Positions 45,701 through 57,929 of a stretch of DNA of 64,000 nucleotides are shown piece by piece. How positions within the stretch are numbered: position 1 is the stretch's first letter; every line of letters starts with the position of its first letter. The stretch spans positions 116,488,514-116,552,513 of the forward strand of contig NC_081183.1 of the NCBI RefSeq assembly GCF_029867415.1. Reading direction: 5' to 3'. The DNA comes from Vicia villosa (lineage: Eukaryota > Streptophyta > Magnoliopsida > Fabales > Fabaceae). Under the pieces are notes generated by a model. That model was not told the origin of the DNA. It saw nothing but the letters and a program-made list of their open reading frames with translations, and searched no databases. Both the position numbers and the translations under genes were made by a program.

Positions 45701-45973
45701 AATCTCAACATATGCACTTTTAAAGTTGAATCACATTCATTCGGAAAAAACACATTATTGTCTCATAATAACTTCATTTTATTAAAAACCTTAGGCATAA
45801 AAGCCAAACATCACATAACCTTTATTAGGATTAACAAAACAGAATAAAGAATACAAGTATCCTTCAAAAAATATAAATCAGATGTTCCCAGTGTTACATG
45901 ACCAGAGCACGACTCAATATCAGTGAAATTTATGAGACTAAAGCCATTGAAATGACTTAGCTCATTTGTTTTA

Positions 45974-47880
45974 AACAGAGTCGCCACCGCGCTTTATTGT
46001 TTCCAAAGGAAAGGGAGAAAGAGCGAATAAAACTCACAGAAGTTTTTAAAATCAAAGCTAATAAACTTATTAGAGATTTGGGTACGGGGGGTTTGTTATG
46101 CAAGGGGAAGGTTTTAAGCACCCCTCACATCTATGGTACTCCATAGGAACCTCTTTGAAAATATTGTTATTATTGTTGTTATTTTGAAAATGCTTTTGTG
46201 TTTTGATTTAAATAGAGTGGGGGGATGAGAAAAGAAAGTTTTTAAAAGTGAGCTCGATAAGACATCACATCTTAGGCCTACATACCCCTTTAACAATAGG
46301 GAAGTCAGAGCTTTTGTAGTTCCTCTTAAAAGAAAAATAAAAGGGCCAAGTGGCCAAAATATTTTTGGAGGTTGAGCTTTAACAATACTTAATGGGTTTT
46401 TAAAATGTTAAGCTTTAACAATACTTAACAAGTATAAAATGAACCAAGCTTTAACAATACAAGGTCCAATGGCCTAAGAGTAGTTTCACTGGGAATAATT
46501 CTCCTCTTAGTACCAAAGTTTTTTAAAAAGGGGTTGGTTGAGCTTTAACAATACAAAACAAAGGGTTAATTTTAAAAAGATTGAGCTTTAACAATACAAA
46601 ACCATTTTTAAAACAAGTGCAAAGCTTTAACGATAATAAGCACAAAGTTAAAAGAGATTGGAAAAGAGATTAAGTACCTTGACAATTTTAGTCAATATCA
46701 TTTCCATTCCTTTGGATTTTCAACAACAAAACAAGCAATAAATAAATGGATACCTAAAATGTGTGTGTGATAACATGTTTCACAAAAGAGAAGCAAGTGA
46801 GTATAACAAAGAGATCAATGTAAACTCAAATGATAATGGATAAAGGAATGTTTATACCTTTGGATCATTTCATGTATGAATGAAGATAATGAAGGGTGGA
46901 TGTATGAATATCTTATGCAATATGGTTAGTACACAATGATAATTCCATGGATAAAAGTACAAGTGTATAAGGATAAAATCAACAAGTATATGCACAAGTA
47001 TATAAGACAATGAGATCAAAGCAACAAGTCATACTAACATGGTGAGGCAAAGATCAAGAAGTTTTGAATTAGGATTTTGAAATTAGGGTTTTAGAATCAC
47101 ACCTAAACCTAATTGATTTTAATGATTAAAATACCAAACCCTAAAGGAGATTTGGTCTATGGGCACATGGTATGGTCAAGGAGACATTACCCTAATCCTA
47201 AAAATATTCACATAAAAACATTAACAATTTATTTGGTGAAAATATTAAAAGAGAAATGATTTTTTTGTATTTTTTAAAACATATAAAAAGACTTGTTTTT
47301 TATTTAATTTTAAATGATACAGTAAATAATTTTTGAGTTTGTAGGTGAATTTAGAAGTTTCCAAAACGAGGTCAAAATCACTTAAAACCCTAATTTTGAC
47401 TTTTGTTGACTTTTTTATCTTTGATTGATTTTCTTGATTTTTCTTGGTCAAATGACTTTAATAATCATATGTTGATGATTTTGATCTTCAAAAGTCCATA
47501 GTTGACCAAATTTCTCAAAAGTCAAAGGTTGACCCACACATTTGACTTTTTTCCAAATGAATTGCAATCTTGTGGATTCTAATTGAATCAAGCTCTCCTC
47601 TTAAAATAGATGATATGAATGGATTATAATGTTGGATTTTGATAGTGATAATCACTTGAGCATATGAGAAAATTTGAACTCCTTTGTGGGTATCAAAACC
47701 CTAATTTGCTTAGTCTCCTCTTGATCAGTCTCCTGTCTTGGAACACAAGCAACAAGCAACAATATTTTTGATATTTTGGGTTAGAAAATGATATATGCAT
47801 GATGATGATAATGATAATAATCCTAATATTTGAAATGAGGTGGGATCTCAGTGGTCCAAAATTGGGGAACAACAGACTCA
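45974..47880 (-). mobile_element. Ogre-like LTR with tRNA-Arg-type primer binding site
   Basis: The primer binding site reads TGGCGACTCTGTT on the minus strand (45986-45974), immediately beyond an LTR that occupies higher coordinates. The LTR carries repeated short motifs (AGCTTTAACAATAC at least five times between 46370 and 46600), a block CCAATGGCCTAAGAGTAG, and AGTCCATAGTTGACCAAATT near 47500. The last two have counterparts in the LTR at 49600-52402, so the two are related copies. No coding region was found. The minus orientation is set by the PBS. Confidence 0.7.
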
Positions 47881-47889
47881 AAACCCAAA

Positions 47890-49596
47890 ATGAGAAAAAA
47901 AAAAGATAGTTTCTCTAGCTCCAAGCATACTAGTATCAACTCTAATCCTTGGTACCTGAGCGATGCTGTTTTAAAACATCATTCTAACAGAAGGGTGAGA
48001 ATTCACATCATTATAGAAATTATATAATAACATATAATGAACAACATACATACACAATATGAATTCGCCACACTTCATATAATTGGCATACATAGCGTCA
48101 CTCCATCATAATACTATTTTCAAGAATATAATAATAATTCAAATTTTCACAAAATGAATTCTTTCCACACAATTCTACAATTTTCCACACAAAAAAATGT
48201 GACTCAATGCAAGACAATGCAATACTTATGCATGTGGTACCAATCGCCTATTACTTTATTCAGTTTTTACATTTAAACCGAGTCCGTCCCCTAGACTAAT
48301 AACACAACAAAAGCTCGTTCTTTAAGCTTTCAAACCTCACTCTAGGTTTGGGATAAGTCACTAGCTCCCATAAAACTAAAGAACATCGCCTCTTGACCAA
48401 ATGATGCGTGTGCAATTACAACAGCCATATGCAATTAAGATTTTTCCCTAATCTTAACATACATGCATATATTCCATAATTCGTCATAATTGAATTATCA
48501 TACAATTGCACAAACATACATATATTCATGAACTATCCACACATAATTCACTTGCATAGTGCAACCATGTTAAACCATCACATCACAAGCAATGTACTTT
48601 CACAAACATACATGACATTTTACACAATCATGCAGTAATTAAATCACCTACTGCCAACCAAACTATTTCTATTGAAATGATTATCTCACTACCTTTCTAA
48701 CGCTTCAAACAACGTTCAATTTGGACTTATGGGTCAAAAGTTATGGCCAAAACTATTTCGGCCAAAAAATGCAAACAGCAGCTACCGCGCTGAGCATGGC
48801 CGCGACGAACTAAACGCGTAATTTTGCATTTTTCATCATTTGATGTCTTTCGGACCTGCGATTTTGATTCCGTAAAAAGTCTCAGCCTCAGAATTCAAAA
48901 TACTTCAATTATTTAACAATTATAATAGCATACAACACCTATTTAGAGGTCCTAACATCATACATACATCATGTAATCATCCATTCATTCATTTAATACA
49001 TGATTTTCACCAATTTCATCAGTCCAAACACAATTAATCATCATATATCAAGGATGATCACCAAAACCTAATAATTACAAAATCATGGAAATTTAGGGAT
49101 TTCATCCTAAACATGTTTCTAACCATCATACATTATCATACAAACCCAATAATCATGTAAAAATACACCCTTACCTTGATTTCTTAATGAACTCTTGAGT
49201 TTCCTCCTTAGATTTTCTTCTCCTCTTTCTTCCTTTTCCTTTTCTCTAGATTTTCCTCTTTTCTCCTCTTTTCTCTTACTAACTCTATTTTCTTTTTTAT
49301 TAAACCCTTGCAAAATAACAGTAACTCTAGTAACCACTAATGGGCTTACTCATCACACCCCCACATTATTCTTCACATTCTCACAGTATTTTCTACAATT
49401 TCCACTTAATTAATTAATTCCATCATAAACCAACATCATTACTAATTATAATTCTACGGTCTGACACTCTCACACCGGCTAACCCGACACATTGAATAAT
49501 TAAAATAAACCAATTACTCATAAACCACACAAATAATTTATTTAATTAAATATAATAAAAAATATATAGTTAACAATAAAAACCGGGATGTTACAA
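47890..49596 (-). mobile_element. Truncated Tekay-like LTR
   Basis: The right end CCGGGATGTTACA gives a TGTAACATCCCGG start on the minus strand. Blocks AACAGAAGGGTGAGA and ACCCTTACCTTGATTT parallel those of the solo LTR at 30512-32472. The other terminus was not found, so it is either truncated or too diverged. It separates the two Ogre-like LTR copies. Confidence 0.6.
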
Positions 49597-49599
49597 ATA

Positions 49600-52402
49600 T
49601 CCTCACTAATATTTTATGAATGTTTTTTAGATGTTTTTATGAATTATCTGAAAAGATAAGAAAGGTGTTGGGTCTTACACTCCAATAGAGGCCCATTGAA
49701 AGGTATTTACGGAAAATGTTTGGGATTTACAACTCAATAAGAGGACCAATGATAACTGTTTATGAAAAATAGCTGAAAGATGTTTTGAAATATGTTTTGA
49801 AAACAAATGAAAATATTTACAGAAAAAAGGTTTGAGACTTACAACTCAAGGAGAGGCCCAATGGTCTAATAGCAGTTACACCAGAAATAATGCTCCTCTT
49901 AATACCAGAGTTGTAAAAGATGTGGGTCTTATACTCTAATAGAAGCCCGACTGTATTTGAAATTGAATTGTATGTATTTGAAAGTTGAAGATGACTTTAA
50001 AATAAAATAAAAAAAACAAAGGATTGGGTCTTACACTCTTTAAGAATCAAGAGGCCCAATATTTGAATGAAAGGAAGTGTTTTGAAAGTTCTCTTTTTTT
50101 TTTTTGAAGATTTTTGAAGGGGGTTTTGTTGACTGAAAACCCTAAGCGTTTGTTTAATCGAGAGTTTTGTAAAACAGTTTTGAATGACCAAGACAGACTA
50201 ACTAAGGTAAGAAATGTTATCTACACCTAATTAAGACCTAAGAGATTAGGTTTTATTCACAAGATTATTTGAAATTGATTAGGTTTTGAAAAATCAAAGG
50301 AAAACTTATTTTAAAAATATTAAAAATACTAAAAAAGTATCACTTTTAACCCTAATAAAAATACATCAAATAATTTATATTTTTGTGATTTTTATGCATG
50401 ATCATAAAATATATGTGATAAATGAAGAGTTTCTGAAAAATCATTTTAAAATAATTAATTTTGATGCGTTAATTAATTATGTGAAGTTTGAGAAAAAAAT
50501 GGAAGAAATTGGTGATAAAAAATAAGGTTTGGTCTTGTAAGGGCTTGAACCCACACCCTTGGGGTTCACAATATAAAACCTAGCCAACTGAGCCACGCGC
50601 TCAGTCTGTTTAACACATGACTTCATTTTATTATATTTTAAAATGTTTCAGAGATTCAAAAAAATGACGGCATGGTCGTCTTCAACCTCAAGCTTCCCTC
50701 AAAGATTTTAATTTCTATCTCCCTTAATTCTCAACCAAATGCAACGATCCAAACATGGTTTTCACTTGATTTTTAACAAGGAACATGATGGTGGCATTAA
50801 AATTCATTTATTTTAAGTGTATCTCAAGAATTTTATCATGAACACGAAGAACCCTAATTCTGAAATTTTAATATGAAATCATGTATATGTATGATTTGGT
50901 TCAATTAGTTGAGGATTAATGATCCTTATAAGTGCATAAACATGATGGTAAATCATTTGAAAATTTAAATTGCATGGATCATAGGATTCGAGTTTGATTT
51001 ACTAACCTTAAAGTGAGAATCGGGTATCTTGATATGGATGTTCCAGTTGCAAGATTTTGATCTGTGAAGCTTATATGATGATCATGGAAGGTGTTTGGAT
51101 GCTCCAATTAGGCTGAGACCTCCTGGATAGCTCTGCTCGACCTCAACTACATAAGCTTCAAGTTGAAGATGGAGATGGTGATTCTGATGTTACAGAATCC
51201 CAACAAGAGCTTGGATCACTTCCACATGATGTGTATGAAGTGCAGGAATGCTCACTTTCAAGGGATTTCCTCTGGTTTGAAGAACTCACTTCTTCATTCC
51301 ATGAGAAACTTGAAAAATGAGAAAATTAGGGAGAAGTTGAGAAATTAAGGATTGAAGTTGATTTGATGTGATTTTTAATGAGAATGAGCTCTCTATTTAT
51401 ACGCAAATAAAATGAGATAGCCTTGAGAGTTGAATTACATAATCTAAGCTTTCCAAAAAGTCTTAGAACATGATTGGATCTTACTTGAGCAAGAAGTTGT
51501 GATTTTCCAAAGAAGACACCATATAAGTAGTTTATTGAATCTTATATGTGAAAAAGATGTAGATCTTGGTTTTCTCTTCAAAATGAGCTTTGGTTGAGAA
51601 AATTTGGCCAAAGGATGAGAAAGTTATGACTTTTCAAAGTTTGAATGAAGAATATGTAATTCTTCATAAAAAAGTCAAAACCCTAAAATGTTGAATTTTG
51701 ATTCTTCATCAATTTTATTGATTTCTCTTGATCAAATGGCTTCAATAATCATATGTGAATGATTTTGATCCTTAGAAGTCCATAGTTGACCAAATTTCTC
51801 AAAAGTCAAAGGTGATCTTCAACTGAGGTATTCTCTCCCAACCAAATGAATGATATGAGTGACTCATAATGGAGTATTAGAGATTTTTGAGCCATGATTT
51901 AAGCCATGGGATCATGTCTTGATCAAAAGTCAACTTCCCAGGTGAATTAGGTCAAAACCCTAATTGTGGACCAGATGAAATTGGGATTTGTTGAAATTGA
52001 ATTGAAGTACATCTTGGCTTGGACATTGATGTGGGAATAATTTGAAGTTGATTGAGCTCTTTGAATCATTTTTTGAAGCTTCAAGGGTCTTCCCAAGTGA
52101 AAGCCTTGATTTCAGTCCTTGATGAATTCAAAACCCTAATCTGGTGCCTTTGAGGGACTTGAGGCTTGATGCCCTGAGATTAGAGATCACATGTAGATTA
52201 ATGAAGCACCTTGAGCCCTATGATTGTGTTGAGGATCATTTCAATCATTGATTGATCCTTTTGTCTGAATTTCCTAGCTTGAAACCCTAATCTGAGTACT
52301 CGCTGAACAAGTGACTGCTCTGGGTATCTGTTTTGAGTTGATGAAGTATGTGAGATGCCATATGATGTGACATCTTAGGGGGGTAAAAACTTTGGTTATG
52401 AC
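49600..52402 (-). mobile_element. Second Ogre-like LTR copy
   Basis: Shares blocks with 45974-47880: GGCCCAATGGTCTAATAGCA followed by GCTCCTCTTAATACC, and AGTCCATAGTTGACCAAATT then CTCAAAAGTCAAAGG. It ends at TTGGTTATGACA (52402), which on the minus strand is a TGTCATAACC start, preceded by GACATCTTAGGGGGGTAAA. No coding capacity. Confidence 0.65.
50530..50612 (-). repeat. tRNA-like sequence inside the Ogre-like LTR
   Basis: On the minus strand GCGCGTGGCTCAGTTGGCTA resembles a tRNA 5' arm plus A-box, and GGTGTGGGTTCAAGCCC resembles a B-box and T-arm, at tRNA-like spacing (about 75 nt). The anticodon arm is not convincing, so I do not call a tRNA gene. Confidence 0.5.
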
Positions 52403-52815
52403 ACATTCCTCGTCATTATACAACTTGTTATATAGTAAGAACCCCTCCCTTACCTTTGGATTGAAGGTGCTTTACTCTTTTAATGGAACCTTGCCCTAGC
52501 TTCTTAAGTTCTTCTCCTCTTTCACATTCTCTCTAATTCTCCTTCTCTCTTTTTTCCTCTTATTTTCATTTAATCATTCACTAACTATTACTCCACTAAT
52601 GGGATTAACATCACACCCCCCACTACTTCTAATTCTAACACTATAATAGGCCCAATTACTATCTAACACCTTATTCTATTATTATTACTATTATTATTCA
52701 ACTACGTAATCTACTAACATAATTAATAATAATAATAATAATAATAATTCATACTTTCACAAAATAATTCAAAATTAACCAATTAAATAATTATGTAAAA
52801 TAAACGAGCATTACA
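52403..52815 (-). mobile_element. 3' LTR piece of the adjacent chromovirus element
   Basis: Read on the minus strand it begins TGTAATGCTCG at 52815, right after the integrase coding end, and contains the counterpart of CCTTACCTTTGGATTGAAGG seen in the other Tekay-like LTRs. It is cut off at 52403 by the Ogre-like LTR. Confidence 0.75.
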
Positions 52816-52821
52816 TCTCTC

Positions 52822-53626
52822 CCTCACTTAGAATATTTTCGTCCTCGAAACCTCATTCGAACAATGTCGGATAAGATTCCCGCATCATGCTCTCTAGTTC
52901 CCACATCATACTCTCTTCGGAAGCTCCTCCCCAAACTACTTTCATAAGAGAAATATCCTTGCCCATCAACTACTTCATTTTGCGGTCTTCAATCCTCATC
53001 GGTAACGTCTCGATCGTAAGGTTATCCTGAACTTGTATGTCATCCATCGGAATCACATGAGATGGATCCGAAATGTATTTTCGAAGTTGTGAAACATGGA
53101 ATACATCATGCAAATTCGAAATATTAGGTGGTGAGGCCACCCGATGAGCAATCAATCCTACTCTTTCTGAAATCTGATACAGACCAATAAACCGAGGCGT
53201 TAGCTTCTTCGACTTCAACACACGTCCATCACTGGTCACTGAACTGACTCTTAAACACACATGGTCACCTTCTGCAAATTCAAGGTCCTTTCTTCTTTTA
53301 TCATGATAGCTCTTTTGTCTACTCTGCGAAGTTTTCATCTTTTCCCAAATTAATTTCATTTTCTCTGTAGTTTGTTGGACAATTTCAGGTCCAAGTACTA
53401 TACTTTCACTAGATTCATACCAACACAACAGAGTCCTACACCTCCGACCGTACAACGCTTCAAAAAGCGTCATTCCAATGCTAGAATGGTAACTATTGTT
53501 TTAAGTAAACTCTATCAAAGGAAGATAACTATCCCACGAACCACCTTGTTCAAGCACACAAGCTCTCAACAAATCCTTCAGCGATTGAATAGTTTTCTCA
53601 GTCTTCCCATTTGTTGGAAAAGATAA
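52822..53626 (-). pseudogene. Ty3/gypsy chromovirus integrase C-terminus, degenerate
   Basis: The minus-strand frame reads TNGKTEKTIQSLKDLLRACV, then NNSYHSSIGMTLFEALYGRR, GPEIVQQTTEKMKLIWEKM, YHDKRRKDLEFAEGDHVCLR and ISNLHDVFHVSQLRKY. This is the conserved end of gypsy integrase. It is followed by a chromodomain-like WGGASEESMMWELESMMRES. A TAA at 53503-53501 (after LIEFT) and a TAG at 52972-52970 (before the chromodomain-like part) break it. The upstream pol and gag are absent. Its 3' LTR follows directly. Confidence 0.9.
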
Positions 53627-53629
53627 GGC

Positions 53630-54560
53630 TCCTTATTACCAGCATTGATTACTTGTAGTCTGGTTCTATAAACAACATCATTAACTTCTATAAAGGGAAC
53701 TCCTACATATGGGTTTCATGGGTTCTCTATGTGAACGCGTAAGTAAAAACTCATAAATGAAAAAAGAGAAAAAGGAACTACCTTGGGTTAATATAGTTGA
53801 CGTAGAGAAAGTTAATGAAGAAGCAAACTTATTGAACAAATCAACCTAAATTGGTGAAAATCCAACCGCAAAAAAGAAGAAAACAATACTCTTTCTCAAA
53901 AAAACACCTGAAGCAAAAAGAATATAAAAATGAAAATTAAATGAAGGATCCTACTTTATATGCAAATTAATACCCATGATCAACAATCATGATCCATTCC
54001 AAGCTCGAAATTCCATCCAACAACTCAAATGATGTCTGGATTCAATAACATTATTTGAGTGCACTCGAGTGGGCCTAGGAGCTTCTTCTCCATCCCTTAC
54101 GTGTGTGGGACACATGGGGGTGTCTCCGAAGACCAACCTCTCAATGGACTAGGTTACCACAATTTAGATTCAAAGAACAACCTCAATAATTCCTAAATCA
54201 GCAATCCTCATTTTATTGATGATAGAAAGAATTTAAGAGACAATTGTCTCGGGTTGGATAACGGCCCATAAAGACTAGACTAATCCATGTAGGCCTAATT
54301 CTTCTAAGAAACTCACAACATTGTCGCATAGATAGACCTGCGTTATACAACGTCGCACATGAGAAAGAATCTCCTTCCATCAGAGCCGTTGATCTTCATC
54401 CAACAACCACTAGCAATTTACACCGGACAACTTGGAGACAAACTGTTACAACGAACCCTCCTATATAAGTGTGATCCCGAGTCACATTTAGATATAATTC
54501 AACTCATACTTACAAATTTTCACATCAATCTTATACCGACTTTAATGTCAGAATGCTAAT
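53630..54560. other. Region with LTR-like character, unresolved
   Basis: No domain seen. Around 54450-54540 a CTCCTATATAAGTGTGATCC stretch looks like a TATA box plus leader of an LTR, but I could not find matching ends. Confidence 0.35.
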
Positions 54561-54569
54561 TTTTTTTAC

Positions 54570-54805
54570 AAGTACCCTCTCCAATCAATGAAAACCCACT
54601 GCCAGCGCATCAAAAGCATCCTCACAATAATTTTCCTCGTCGTAACATTTATTCTCGATTCTGATGCGAAATAGAGTCAAGTTGATTTGGCCAACATTAA
54701 AGAAATTTTTGGTGGCATCGAAAGCATCCTCACAATATTTTTCATCACTGGAATAACTATACTCTATTTTGATACGAAATAGTGTCAAGGTGATTCAGCC
54801 AACAT
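54570..54805 (-). repeat. 108-bp tandem duplication with an open 36-residue repeat
   Basis: GATGCGAAATAGAGTCAAG (54663) recurs as GATACGAAATAGTGTCAAG (54771), 108 bp apart. The flanking GCATCCTCACAATA repeats likewise. On the minus strand both units stay open and encode related peptides (TLFRIKIEYSYSSDEKYCED and LTLFRIRIENKCYDEENYCE), because 108 is divisible by three. Protein status is unproven. Confidence 0.7.
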
Positions 54806-55050
54806 TAAAAACAAGTTTTCGTTTTTCAATTTTACTGAATATAAAATATTGTAATAATATTATAAAATGATACTTGTACTCTTTGTATTCAAGAGTTTTA
54901 AAGTTATTGTGTTATCAAGATTGAGTGTGAACTAAATACTACAAAATAAATAATAAAGTTGAAAAATATCCTTATGATTAGATACTTGTTTCCTTATGTA
55001 TATGTTAATAAATAACTATCTATTAGTAAAATTGAATATCGATGATATAT

Positions 55051-55364
55051 GGCTTTGTTTGGATTGATGGAATCGGATGGAGCGGAGCGGAATGGAATGG
55101 AATAAAATGATATTTCGTTGTTTGGATAATTTAAAAACGGATGGAGCGGAGCGGAAAGGAGTGGTATGGATTCCATTCCATTCCATCACTTACCACCATA
55201 TTCCTTCCCCTCCGATTTGGGCAGAATGAATAATTTGTCTTATTCCGTTCTAAAATTTCCAAACAATGGAATGGTACATTCGTTCCGCTCCGTTCCACTC
55301 CGCTCCATTCCATTTCGCTCCATTCCATTCCGCTCCGTTCATTTCGTGATATCCAAACATACCC
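55051..55364. mobile_element. Foldback MITE with GGAGCGGAGCGGAATGG arms
   Basis: The left end GGCTTTGTTTGGAT is matched by the right end ATCCAAACATACCC. Inside, GGAGCGGAGCGGAATGGAAT on the left meets CCATTCCATTCCGCTCCG on the right, so most of the 314 bp folds on itself. No coding capacity. It splits a dispersed segment whose other copy, at 32880-34140, is split by a LINE. Confidence 0.75.
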
Positions 55365-55374
55365 TTAGAGTGGT

Positions 55375-55455
55375 CTATCACAAGGTACTAATAAATTAGT
55401 TCACATGATATGGCATGACGCGGTGTCATTGACCATCTATTCAATTGAACGGCTT
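55375..55455. repeat. Dispersed segment, second copy of right arm
   Basis: Near-identical to 34060-34140. The match stops at GAACGGCTTGGG, where the 54-bp minisatellite starts. Confidence 0.85.
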
Positions 55456-55885
55456 GGGCGTAATTACGTTTTTAATTACACCCTATTTTAATAAAAATCG
55501 GGTGTAATTGGGCGTAATTACGTTTTTAATTACACCCTGTTTTAATAAAAATCAGGTGTAATTGGACGTAATTACGTTTTTAATTACACCCTGTTTTAAT
55601 AAAAATCGGGTGTAATTGAGCGTAATTACGTTTTAATTACACCCTGTTTTAATAAAAATCGGGTGTAAATGGGCTTAATTACGTTTTAATTACACCATGT
55701 TTTAATAAAAATCGGGTGTAAATGGGCTTAATTACGTTTTAATTACACCCTATTTTAATAAAAATTGGGTGTAATTGGGCTTAATTATGTTTTAATTACA
55801 CCCTATTTTAATAAAAATCGGGTGTAAATATGTTCTTAATTACCCCCTATTTTAGTAAAAATCGGGTGTAAATACGCCATTTATG
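55456..55885. repeat. 54-bp minisatellite, about eight copies, each able to form a hairpin
   Basis: The unit is GGGCGTAATTACGTTTTTAA followed by TTACACCCTGTTTTAATAAA and AATCGGGTGTAATT. Within each unit TTACACCC and GGGTGTAA are inverted repeats around an A/T-rich loop. Copies lose a T or change a base to the right. It resembles the subterminal repeats of DNA transposons, but no matching right end is seen. Confidence 0.92.
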
Positions 55886-56110
55886 AATGAACAATTATAT
55901 CTATTTACACCCTATTTCATAAACACCATTTAGTTATATTTTATTTTCAGTCATAATATTGTAAATACTATAAAATCATACACATAAAAATCATATTTTA
56001 ACTAAGTCAAAATATTTTCAATATTAACCAAAAAGTACACAAAATCATGTGCAGTCATAATATTTCAAGTATTATAAAATCATACACATAAAAATTATAT
56101 TTTAACTAAG
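55886..56110. repeat. Short direct repeats right of the minisatellite
   Basis: TATAAAATCATACACATAAA (near 55970) and the same text near 56070, each followed by ATTATATTTTAACTAAGTCA-like sequence, form an imperfect duplication about 100 bp apart. Confidence 0.75.
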
Positions 56111-56135
56111 TCATAACACTTTCTTCATATATAAT

Positions 56136-56258
56136 TTTACGCCATGCTTGATGGTTAACTTCGGTGTTCTCTAGTCCAATTGAATCCAACCGCTTTCCAC
56201 ATGTAGCATTGGATTCATCCATGGCCAAAATACCACGTCCTGGAGAAGCAATTGTTTT
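56136..56258 (-). pseudogene. Fructose-bisphosphate aldolase exon fragment
   Basis: After an acceptor CATACAG the minus strand reads KTIASPGRGILAMDESNATC, then GKRLDSIGLENTEVNHQA. This is the highly conserved class I plastid-type aldolase N-terminal block. Homology stops after HQAW, and no other aldolase exon is near. It is a captured fragment, not a gene. Confidence 0.9.
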
Positions 56259-56326
56259 CTGTATGCAAAAAAACAAGACACAAGAAATTATTACAAGAAA
56301 GGGCCACATGTATCAATGGTAACCAT

Positions 56327-56945
56327 ACCGAGCCGTTGATAGTGCCCCTCCGTGAATATGACGAAAATGCCGTTCAAGAAACACAGAACGAGGACTATCA
56401 AAATCACTAGTTGTCTTAGAAGACCTATTCCTTGAGTGAGCTACAGTATGAATATCTACATAACAATGTTAAACCCATTAATTTATTATCGTTTCCTCTT
56501 TCTCATAGAGATAACTTAGTTATATAAACTAAAAACAAAATCCAAAATTCTACATTTCTTAAACAAATAAGAAAAGGAAAAAGAAAAGGAAAGAACAAAA
56601 AAAGTAATAATTATAAGATGCTAATTCTACTATCAGAAAAATGCATAATATTCTGAATTGATGAATATATAAAACGATAAAAAAAATAATCAGGCATAGA
56701 AATTACCAGTGTGATTAGATGAAGATGCATAATGGTGGGCTGAACTAGTAACACTTCCATTACTTCTCAACCATTGTGGAACTAAAGTAGGTTCACTTTT
56801 CACAAACCTCTTTTGTAGTATTTCTTCCAGAAACAGCCTAAGTTTGCTCACACCTATCCCACTTCTTTCTTGCTTTGATAATGGCCTTCCCAATTTCTCC
56901 TTCAAGGGTGCAACATCTTCTATCTCTCTAAAGCTTCCTGCCTGC
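56327..56945 (-). pseudogene. Two-exon fragment of an unrecognised Ser-rich plant protein
   Basis: The minus strand gives GSFREIEDVAPLKEKLGRPL and RLFLEEILQKRFVKSEPTLV, ending SSAHHYASSSNHTG at a GTAATT donor (about 56700). A second block at 56455-56327 reads DIHTVAHSRNRSSKTTSDFD then SPRSVFLERHF. The two fit as consecutive exons of one gene. I do not recognise the family with confidence. The flanks belong to other genes. Confidence 0.6.
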
Positions 56946-57059
56946 AACAAATGTTAAATGACTTAAATCACAAGCAACCAAAGCCTCATTAATTTATTGT
57001 TTCTTTTACCAACAATAGTACTGAACCTTGTAATCGGGGACTTTAAGATACTCCGATGA

Positions 57060-57190
57060 AACCAAAAGCACTTTTTTATTGCACGAAGAACTTTAATGCC
57101 GACCATTTCCTTCCTCTCTCGGTCCCAGCACTCTAAGACCTGTCCAAAAGTTCCTTCACCCATTTTGCCATGGACCTTATATGTAATCAG
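57060..57190 (-). pseudogene. AFC/LAMMER-type protein kinase fragment
   Basis: The minus strand reads YKVHGKMGEGTFGQVLECWD then RERKEMVGIKVLRAIKK. This is the glycine-rich loop (GEGTFGQV) and the start of the VAIK region of plant AFC dual-specificity (CLK/LAMMER) kinases. Only this N-lobe exon is present, with no catalytic loop nearby. Confidence 0.88.
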
Positions 57191-57282
57191 GAGTTGCTAA
57201 ATTATCAGGAGTTGCTAAATTAGATGCTGAGATGGAGCATTGACTGCTGAATTAAAGTTGTTTCCAATTCCAATTTATTTAT

Positions 57283-57350
57283 TCTTAGACTTTGAAGTAG
57301 CCCATTTAAAGTAGCCACAGTTTGCTTCTGGATTAGATGCAGGGACCTGT
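57283..57350 (-). pseudogene. GRF-type zinc finger fragment
   Basis: After CCTTACAG the minus strand reads VPASNPEANCGYFKWATSKS and stops at a TAA. ASN...CGYFKW is the C-terminal half of a GRF zinc finger. The first Cys pair would be on a missing exon. Confidence 0.7.
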
Positions 57351-57929
57351 AAGGAAAAAAACATACAAGTATTCCTCACTTAGTGCATTTGGTGATACAC
57401 AAATTATAGAATAAAAAAGCATCAAGAGACAAGGTCGGACACAAATTACTAAGATCAAACACTGGATTAAGGGGTGGGTTGTGAGAGTTGCATTTTAAAT
57501 TTCATACAATACTTTTTTACATCAACACATTTTCAACCAAGTATAACATGCTTACATTTACCTACCATATGGAATCACAAATCACAACAACGAGTACTAT
57601 GCGGAGAATCAAAACCTAAATTCCACCATAATGGTAATCTTGAATTTCATAATCCCGGACTACTATGTTACAAGAAAATGACAACATTATATTGATTTCG
57701 TTGGACCATGTAAGATGTAAAACTCAGAAAGAACCAATGAAATTCTAGAACCCTCTCAGATTGGATTTAGAACTGCGGACCCTATGCATCTAAAATAATA
57801 ATCCAAATTAAAGCTAACGATCAAATATAAGATCCCATACCACGGTTAAGATATTGTAAATTGCTCCTTCGGATACAGAAAATACAGTTAACAAGGACAA
57901 CTCCCCAAAATAAAAAATGTTACCTGAGG

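Noticed and set aside
50530..50612. True tRNA gene
   Set aside because: A- and B-box-like text is present, but acceptor and anticodon stems do not pair well and it lies inside an LTR.
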